Assembly: GCF_008727795.1 (NCBI RefSeq)
Contig: NZ_CP044222.1
Coordinates: 1,364,001-1,428,000, forward strand
Length of the DNA stretch: 64,000 bases
Source: Nitrincola iocasae
GTDB taxonomy: Bacteria; Pseudomonadota; Gammaproteobacteria; Pseudomonadales; Balneatricaceae
Direction of reading: 5' to 3'
A program made the position numbers and the translations under genes. The notes under the pieces were generated by a model, which saw only the letters and a program-made list of their open reading frames with translations, was not told the origin of the DNA and did not search any database. Positions 60,064 to 64,000 of this stretch are shown one piece after another (positions within the stretch are counted from its first letter, which is position 1; the number at the start of each line of letters is the position of its first letter).

Positions 60064-60945
60064 ATGGATAACTTTCGCAACATCGGCTTGATCGGGCGTC
60101 TGGGTAGCAAGGCGGTTATCGATACCCTGAAACAGCTTATGCGATTTCTGGAAGAACGCGGCCTGAATGTGATTCTTGATGAGAAAATTGCTGAGGTGAT
60201 ACCTGGACATGGTCGACAGACCTGCAAGCGCAAAATGATGGGTGAAATCTGTGATCTGGCTATCGTTGTGGGCGGCGATGGCAGCCTGCTGGGGGCTGCG
60301 CGTTCGCTGGCGCGCAGTGATATTCCGGTACTCGGCGTAAATCGTGGCAATCTGGGGTTCCTGACAGATATTTCTCCGCAGGACATCGAAGAGCGCGTAG
60401 CCGAAGTGCTTGAAGGCGGCTACAGTGTTGATAGCCGTTTTTTGTTGGATGTGTCCATCCGCCGGAAGGGCGAGTCGGTCGGTGAGATGGTGGCATTGAA
60501 TGATTGTGTGCTCCATCCAGGTAAAGCGACCCGTATGATTCAATTTGAACTGTATATCGAAGGGCAATTTGTTTATACGCAGCGTTCTGATGGCCTGATT
60601 GTATCGACGCCGACGGGATCGACGGCCTATGCGTTATCTGCAGGCGGGCCAATTATGCATCCCAAACTGGATGCATTGGTGCTGGTGCCGATGTTTCCGC
60701 ACACTCTATCCAGTCGCCCGATAGTCGTGAGTGGAAACAGTGAATTAAAGCTGGTGATCAGTGAAGAGAACTCAACCTACCCGACTATTTCCTGTGATGG
60801 GCAGGCCGACTTCAGTCTGGTACCGGGTGATGTGATTTCGATCAGGAAAAAATCACACAAGCTGCGGCTATTACACCCAAGAGATTATAATTTTTATCAG
60901 ACGTGCCGGGAAAAACTGGGCTGGAGCTCAAAACCCGGCGCATAG
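60064..60945 (+). CDS. nadK: NAD kinase
   Basis: A 293-residue protein from ATG 60064 (GAGAGAG site), matching E. coli NadK (292). It phosphorylates NAD to NADP using ATP. Motifs: VVGGDGSLLGAARSLAR (about 68-84, GGDG), NRGNLGFLTDI (about 94-104), SDGLIVSTPTGSTAYALSAG (about 176-195) and the C-terminal CDGQADFSLVPGD. An in-frame ATG at 60034 would add ten residues and is less likely. Confidence 0.96.
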   Translation: MDNFRNIGLIGRLGSKAVIDTLKQLMRFLEERGLNVILDEKIAEVIPGHGRQTCKRKMMGEICDLAIVVGGDGSLLGAARSLARSDIPVLGVNRGNLGFLTDISPQDIEERVAEVLEGGYSVDSRFLLDVSIRRKGESVGEMVALNDCVLHPGKATRMIQFELYIEGQFVYTQRSDGLIVSTPTGSTAYALSAGGPIMHPKLDALVLVPMFPHTLSSRPIVVSGNSELKLVISEENSTYPTISCDGQADFSLVPGDVISIRKKSHKLRLLHPRDYNFYQTCREKLGWSSKPGA

Positions 60946-61379
60946 GAGCCTGCACCCTGTGTAGGAGCTCGCACTTAATGTAGGAGCTCGCTCCGCGAGC
61001 GAATAATGGTCCGGAGGCTGCGATATTCGCCCGGAGACCGGGCTCCCACAATAGGGGGGTGGGCTCCCACAATACGAGGGGCGGGCTCCCACAATAGGGG
61101 GGGCTCACGATAGATAGAGACGGCACCCTGTGTAGGAGCTCGCACTCAATGTAGGAGCTCGCACTCAATGTAGGAGCTCGCTCCGCGAGCGAATAATGGT
61201 TCGGAGACTGTGAGATTCGCCCGGAGACCGGGCTCCCACAATACGAGGACCTGGCTCCCACAATACGAGGGCCTGGCTCCCACAATACGAGGGCCTGGCT
61301 CCCACAATACGAGGACCAGACTCCCACAATACGGGGGCGGGCCCCCACAATAGGGAAACCGGGCTCCTACAACAGAACA
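60941..61379. repeat. Cluster of REP-like palindromes with expanded 22-bp tails
   Basis: Two copies of a composite element lie 190 bp apart. Each has a left arm with the tag TGTAGGAG and a GCTCGC/GCGAGC hairpin (60979-61004 and 61169-61194) and an inverted right arm (61025-61050 and 61215-61240) that reads TGTGGGAG on the other strand. Left tags are repeated in tandem (TGTAGGAGCTCGCAC). Right tags are repeated with a 22-bp period: at 61041, 61062 and 61084 in copy 1 and seven times from 61231 to 61362 in copy 2. This is a BIME-like array filling the nadK-metallophosphoesterase gap. Confidence 0.85.
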
Positions 61380-61391
61380 TAGGAGAAAGCT

Positions 61392-62369
61392 TTGAACGAC
61401 AGAACATTTAGCGGATACGATATTATTGGTGATGTGCATGGATGTGCGCTGAGCCTGCGTATTCTGCTCAGTCGGATGGGCTATACCCAGCAGCAGGGGG
61501 TGTATCAGCATCCCAGCCGTCAGGCAATTTTCGTAGGTGATATCATTGATCGCGGCCCGCATATTCGTGAAGCGTTGCATTTGGTACACGATATGGTTGC
61601 CGCAGGTCATGCTCAGATCACCATGGGCAATCACGAATACAATTACCTCTGTTATGCCACGCCAGCTCCCAGCGGATTCGCCCAGCCCTTCTTGCGTAAG
61701 CATACACCGCGCAATAGGCGCATCCTGCAGGAAACCCTTGAGCAGCTTGCCAACCACCCGGATGACCAGCGGGACTTTTTAACCTGGTTTGAGCAGATGC
61801 CGGTATTTCTGGATTTTGATCATTTCCGTGTGGTGCATGCCTGCTGGCAGCAAACGCTGGTGGATCGTTTTGTTGCCATGAATGGCAGCAACCGCATGCG
61901 TCGGGGCTTCTTGTTTCGCTCGGCAGTCCATGGTTCGCAAGAGCACGAAATTATGGATATTCTGCTCAGAGGAACCCATCTGGAGCTGCCTAATGACGAA
62001 GTGATGGTGAGCCGGGACGGCTTTGAACGCAGTTTTTTTCGAACTAAATTCTGGCTCCGTGATCCCTATTATCTGAATGATGTGGTGTTTCAGCCAGATC
62101 CCTTGCCAGCACACCTTGCCAGGTTGCCACTGACTCGGGAGCAACGCAGCGAGCTAACATGCTATCGTGAAGACAATAAACCTTTGTTTATAGGTCACTA
62201 TTGGTGTGAGGGAGAGCCTGAGGCTCTGTCTCCCAGTGTAGCGTGTCTGGATTACAGTGCGGTGAAATATGGCAAGCTGGTTGCGTATCGACTGGATGAT
62301 GAAGCTCGGATTCAAAATGATAAATTTGTCTGGGTGGATGTTGCCAGGGAAGTGGTTTTTAACGATTAA
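61392..62369 (+). CDS. Metallophosphoesterase, diadenosine-tetraphosphatase/PrpE-like
   Basis: A 325-residue calcineurin-like phosphoesterase. Metal motifs are complete: GDVHG (about 14-18), GDIIDRG (about 46-52), GNHE (about 79-82), and later His residues (HACW, GHYW). The start is TTG with AGGAG six bases upstream; no better ATG is near. Relatives hydrolyse Ap4A or protein phosphate. It lies right after a REP array and 12 bp before the rhomboid gene. Confidence 0.85.
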   Translation: MNDRTFSGYDIIGDVHGCALSLRILLSRMGYTQQQGVYQHPSRQAIFVGDIIDRGPHIREALHLVHDMVAAGHAQITMGNHEYNYLCYATPAPSGFAQPFLRKHTPRNRRILQETLEQLANHPDDQRDFLTWFEQMPVFLDFDHFRVVHACWQQTLVDRFVAMNGSNRMRRGFLFRSAVHGSQEHEIMDILLRGTHLELPNDEVMVSRDGFERSFFRTKFWLRDPYYLNDVVFQPDPLPAHLARLPLTREQRSELTCYREDNKPLFIGHYWCEGEPEALSPSVACLDYSAVKYGKLVAYRLDDEARIQNDKFVWVDVAREVVFND

Positions 62370-62381
62370 GGGAAGTCTTTT

Positions 62382-62999
62382 ATGCCATGGCAAAAGAGTT
62401 GGTTAACGCTCAGTCTGATTCTAATCAGTGTATTGGTTTCATTGGCAATTGGTTTTGGTAGCAATCATGGAATGATGCGCCTGCTGACATTTACTGATTT
62501 CTCTGTACGTGGAGAGCAACTCTTGCACCATACCCTGGGTGGTATGCTATCAACTGGTCAATGGTGGCGTCTGGTGACGCCTGCGTTCATGCATTTCAGT
62601 GAACTGCATCTGCTGTTTAACCTGATGTGGATCTGGGTGGTGGGTCAACGTATTGAGCTGTTTCAGGGGCGCTGGGTGCTATTGATCCTGGTACTGGTTT
62701 CCGCGATGCTATCCAATCTGGCTCAGTTTTTGATCAGCGGTCCAATGTTTGGCGGTATGTCAGGGGTGGTTTACGCTGTGTTAGCCTACACTTGGTTGTG
62801 GGATAAACGCGGGCTACGGCCTGTTTTCGGTCTGCCGCCGGGACTGATGGGGTTTATGTTGTTCTGGCTTGTGCTGGGGTATACCGGCATGCTGCAGATG
62901 TTTGGCATGGGCTCGGTAGCCAACACGGCGCATCTGGTTGGCCTGCTGGTTGGGTTGATGTTTGTATTACCGGTGCAACTGTTGCAACGCCGTTCCTGA
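62382..62999 (+). CDS. Rhomboid-family intramembrane serine protease
   Basis: A 205-residue membrane protein with about six transmembrane segments. The catalytic Ser is in FGGMSGVVYAVLAY (about 124-137), and the catalytic His is in NTAHLVGLLVGLM (about 184-196); HFSELHLLFNLMWIW is the conserved helix 2 region. It lacks the cytoplasmic N-terminal domain of GlpG. Substrates unknown. Likely in one operon with the preceding metallophosphoesterase. Confidence 0.92.
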   Translation: MPWQKSWLTLSLILISVLVSLAIGFGSNHGMMRLLTFTDFSVRGEQLLHHTLGGMLSTGQWWRLVTPAFMHFSELHLLFNLMWIWVVGQRIELFQGRWVLLILVLVSAMLSNLAQFLISGPMFGGMSGVVYAVLAYTWLWDKRGLRPVFGLPPGLMGFMLFWLVLGYTGMLQMFGMGSVANTAHLVGLLVGLMFVLPVQLLQRRS

Positions 63000-63042
63000 A
63001 GAATGACTGTGATAAACTGGATAACTATACAGGAGAGCTTGG

Positions 63043-63309
63043 ATGACGTTTGATGAAATGATAGATGCGATGACAGTCGATATCTACCAGTCGATGAAGC
63101 GTTCTGTCGAACTGGGTAAGTGGCCCAATGGTGAAAAACTCACGCAAGCGCAACGCGACCAGAGTATGCGCGCCGTGATTGCCTATGAGCATAAGCGTAA
63201 CCTGCCAGAATCTGATCGTGTCGGCTTTATCGACCGCACCCGCGCTGATGGCAAGCAGCATGGTTCCGACCCGCTTGAGCCGGATGTGCTGAAAATTCTC
63301 AATTCGTAA
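63043..63309 (+). CDS. YeaC-like DUF1315 protein
   Basis: An 88-residue protein of the DUF1315 (YeaC) family. Typical phrases are YQSMKRSVELGKWPNGEKLT (about 18-37), QSMRAVIAYEHKRNLPE and the basic/acidic C-terminus ending in EPDVLKILNS. Function unknown. It lies 14 bp before pepN, an arrangement seen in pseudomonads and relatives, so they are probably one transcript. Ribosome site AGGAGAG. Confidence 0.9.
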   Translation: MTFDEMIDAMTVDIYQSMKRSVELGKWPNGEKLTQAQRDQSMRAVIAYEHKRNLPESDRVGFIDRTRADGKQHGSDPLEPDVLKILNS

Positions 63310-63323
63310 GGAAAGCAGATTTC

Positions 63324-64000
63324 ATGTCAGTTAAACCGGTTATTTACCTGAAAGACTACACCGCACCCAAGTTTCAGATTGACAGTATTGCACTGCGCTT
63401 TGATCTTGAAGCAGAATCGACCCGCGTGACCAGCCTGCTAAAAGTCAGACGCCATCCTGATTTCCCCGAGGCTACACAGTTACAATTGGATGGGCACGAG
63501 TCACTGGAATTAGTCGGTCTACGTCTAAATGGGCAGGTACCTGATTCCAGCCTGGTTAGACGTCAGGGTGAACAATTGCTTCTGGACCCGGTTCCGGAGG
63601 TGTTTGATCTGGAAATTGAAACGCGGCTCTATCCGGCTGAAAATACCGCGCTGGAAGGGTTGTATCTTTCCGATGATATGTATTGCACACAGTGTGAAGC
63701 CGAAGGTTTTCGCCGGATCACTTTTTACCCGGATCGCCCGGATGTCATGTCAGTATTCAGCACCACGCTGGTTGCCGATAAAGCACGTTTTCCGATACTG
63801 CTGAGTAATGGTAATCCGGTTGAACAGGGTGATCTGGACGGTGGCCGACACTGGGTCACCTGGCAGGATCCTTTCCCCAAGCCAGCCTATCTGTTTGCGC
63901 TGGTGGCAGGGGATTTGAGTTGTCTGGAAGATCATTTTATCACCGCATCTGGTCGGCGGGTGGCTTTACAGATCTACGCGGAACGCAAAGATCTTGAGAA
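63324..64000 (+). CDS. pepN: Aminopeptidase N, N-terminal part (3' end outside window)
   Basis: The first 225 residues of PepN (M1 family zinc aminopeptidase). It begins MSVKPVIYLKDYTAPKFQID after a GGAAAG site. The diagnostic CTQCEAEGFRRITFYPDRPD (about 114-133) matches PepN, as does PKPAYLFALVAGDL. The zinc-binding HEYFH motif lies beyond the window. PepN is a general cytoplasmic aminopeptidase. The frame is open to the last base. Confidence 0.95.
   Translation, partial: MSVKPVIYLKDYTAPKFQIDSIALRFDLEAESTRVTSLLKVRRHPDFPEATQLQLDGHESLELVGLRLNGQVPDSSLVRRQGEQLLLDPVPEVFDLEIETRLYPAENTALEGLYLSDDMYCTQCEAEGFRRITFYPDRPDVMSVFSTTLVADKARFPILLSNGNPVEQGDLDGGRHWVTWQDPFPKPAYLFALVAGDLSCLEDHFITASGRRVALQIYAERKDLE

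Noticed and set aside
60941..61379. CRISPR array
   Set aside because: The repeats are 22 bp with almost no spacer and contain hairpin REP motifs; there are no cas genes.
60842..61757. Minus-strand frames with repeated WEPG/RIVGA-like peptides over the REP cluster
   Set aside because: The peptide repeats are just the 22-bp DNA repeats read in frame; they run antisense into nadK and the metallophosphoesterase gene.

Overview
The window is chromosomal DNA from a free-living, motile gammaproteobacterium. The gene set (nadK, alaA, htpX, syd, a YajG-type lipoprotein, a YeaC-type protein next to pepN, queF, yadG/yadH, a HopJ-family protein, DUF1285) and the many chemotaxis and signalling genes fit an Oceanospirillales-like marine or estuarine bacterium. 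That placement is inference from gene content, not a phylogeny. Coding density is high and many genes overlap by 1-4 bases. I see no prophage, no intact insertion sequence and no CRISPR array. Both window edges cut genes: cheB on the left and pepN on the right.

Layout. 1-4391: a chemosensory/partner-switch operon (CheB, a membrane receptor without a sensor domain, a STAS protein, a receiver-PP2C-HATPase protein, CheD). 4425-8115: an ATP-grasp/zinc-protease/transglutaminase-like module. 8340-11925: an HPF-like ribosome factor, a LysR regulator divergent from azoR-pirin, and an unknown coiled-coil membrane protein. 12143-12632: a Glu-Gly-Glu-Gly-Glu tRNA array. 12661-14249: a MerR regulator with a textbook operator and a metal-efflux permease. 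14320-17865: yadG-yadH-queF-nitroreductase-thioesterase. 17890-20266: a periplasmic cyclophilin and a Cache chemoreceptor. 20343-29656: a complete singlet-oxygen/photo-oxidative stress locus of the ECF11 sigma/ChrR type (sigma factor, ChrR, photolyase, and a divergent operon of FAD oxidoreductase, DUF1365, cfa, MFS, DUF3833, with an SDR and a SnoaL-like gene nearby). 29701-34604: retropepsin, HopJ, dGTPase, SUI1/YciH and a GGDEF-EAL protein.

34830-42364 is the most unusual region. One tightly packed operon encodes a heme/haemoglobin-type TonB receptor, a stand-alone tetrapyrrole-methylase-family enzyme, a periplasmic binding protein, two Dpp-type permeases and a fused double ATPase. A Fur-box-like sequence precedes it and a LysR gene is divergent. 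I read it as an iron-controlled uptake and modification system for a tetrapyrrole or metal chelate; the substrate is unknown.

43412-53342 holds an LpxR-like protein, a MocR/LysE divergent pair with inverted-repeat operators, a DUF4124-retropepsin, an MTHFR-family protein, a 775-bp repeat-bearing non-coding stretch, DUF1285 and DUF5610 proteins, and a basic amino acid decarboxylase. 53546-58329 holds an ATP-grasp protein, htpX, alaA, a YajG-like lipoprotein and syd. 58591-59029 is an Asp-Val-Asp-Val-Asp tRNA array. The right end carries a D-cysteine desulfhydrase/ACC deaminase-family gene, nadK, a cluster of REP-like elements, a metallophosphoesterase, a rhomboid protease, a YeaC-like protein and the start of pepN.
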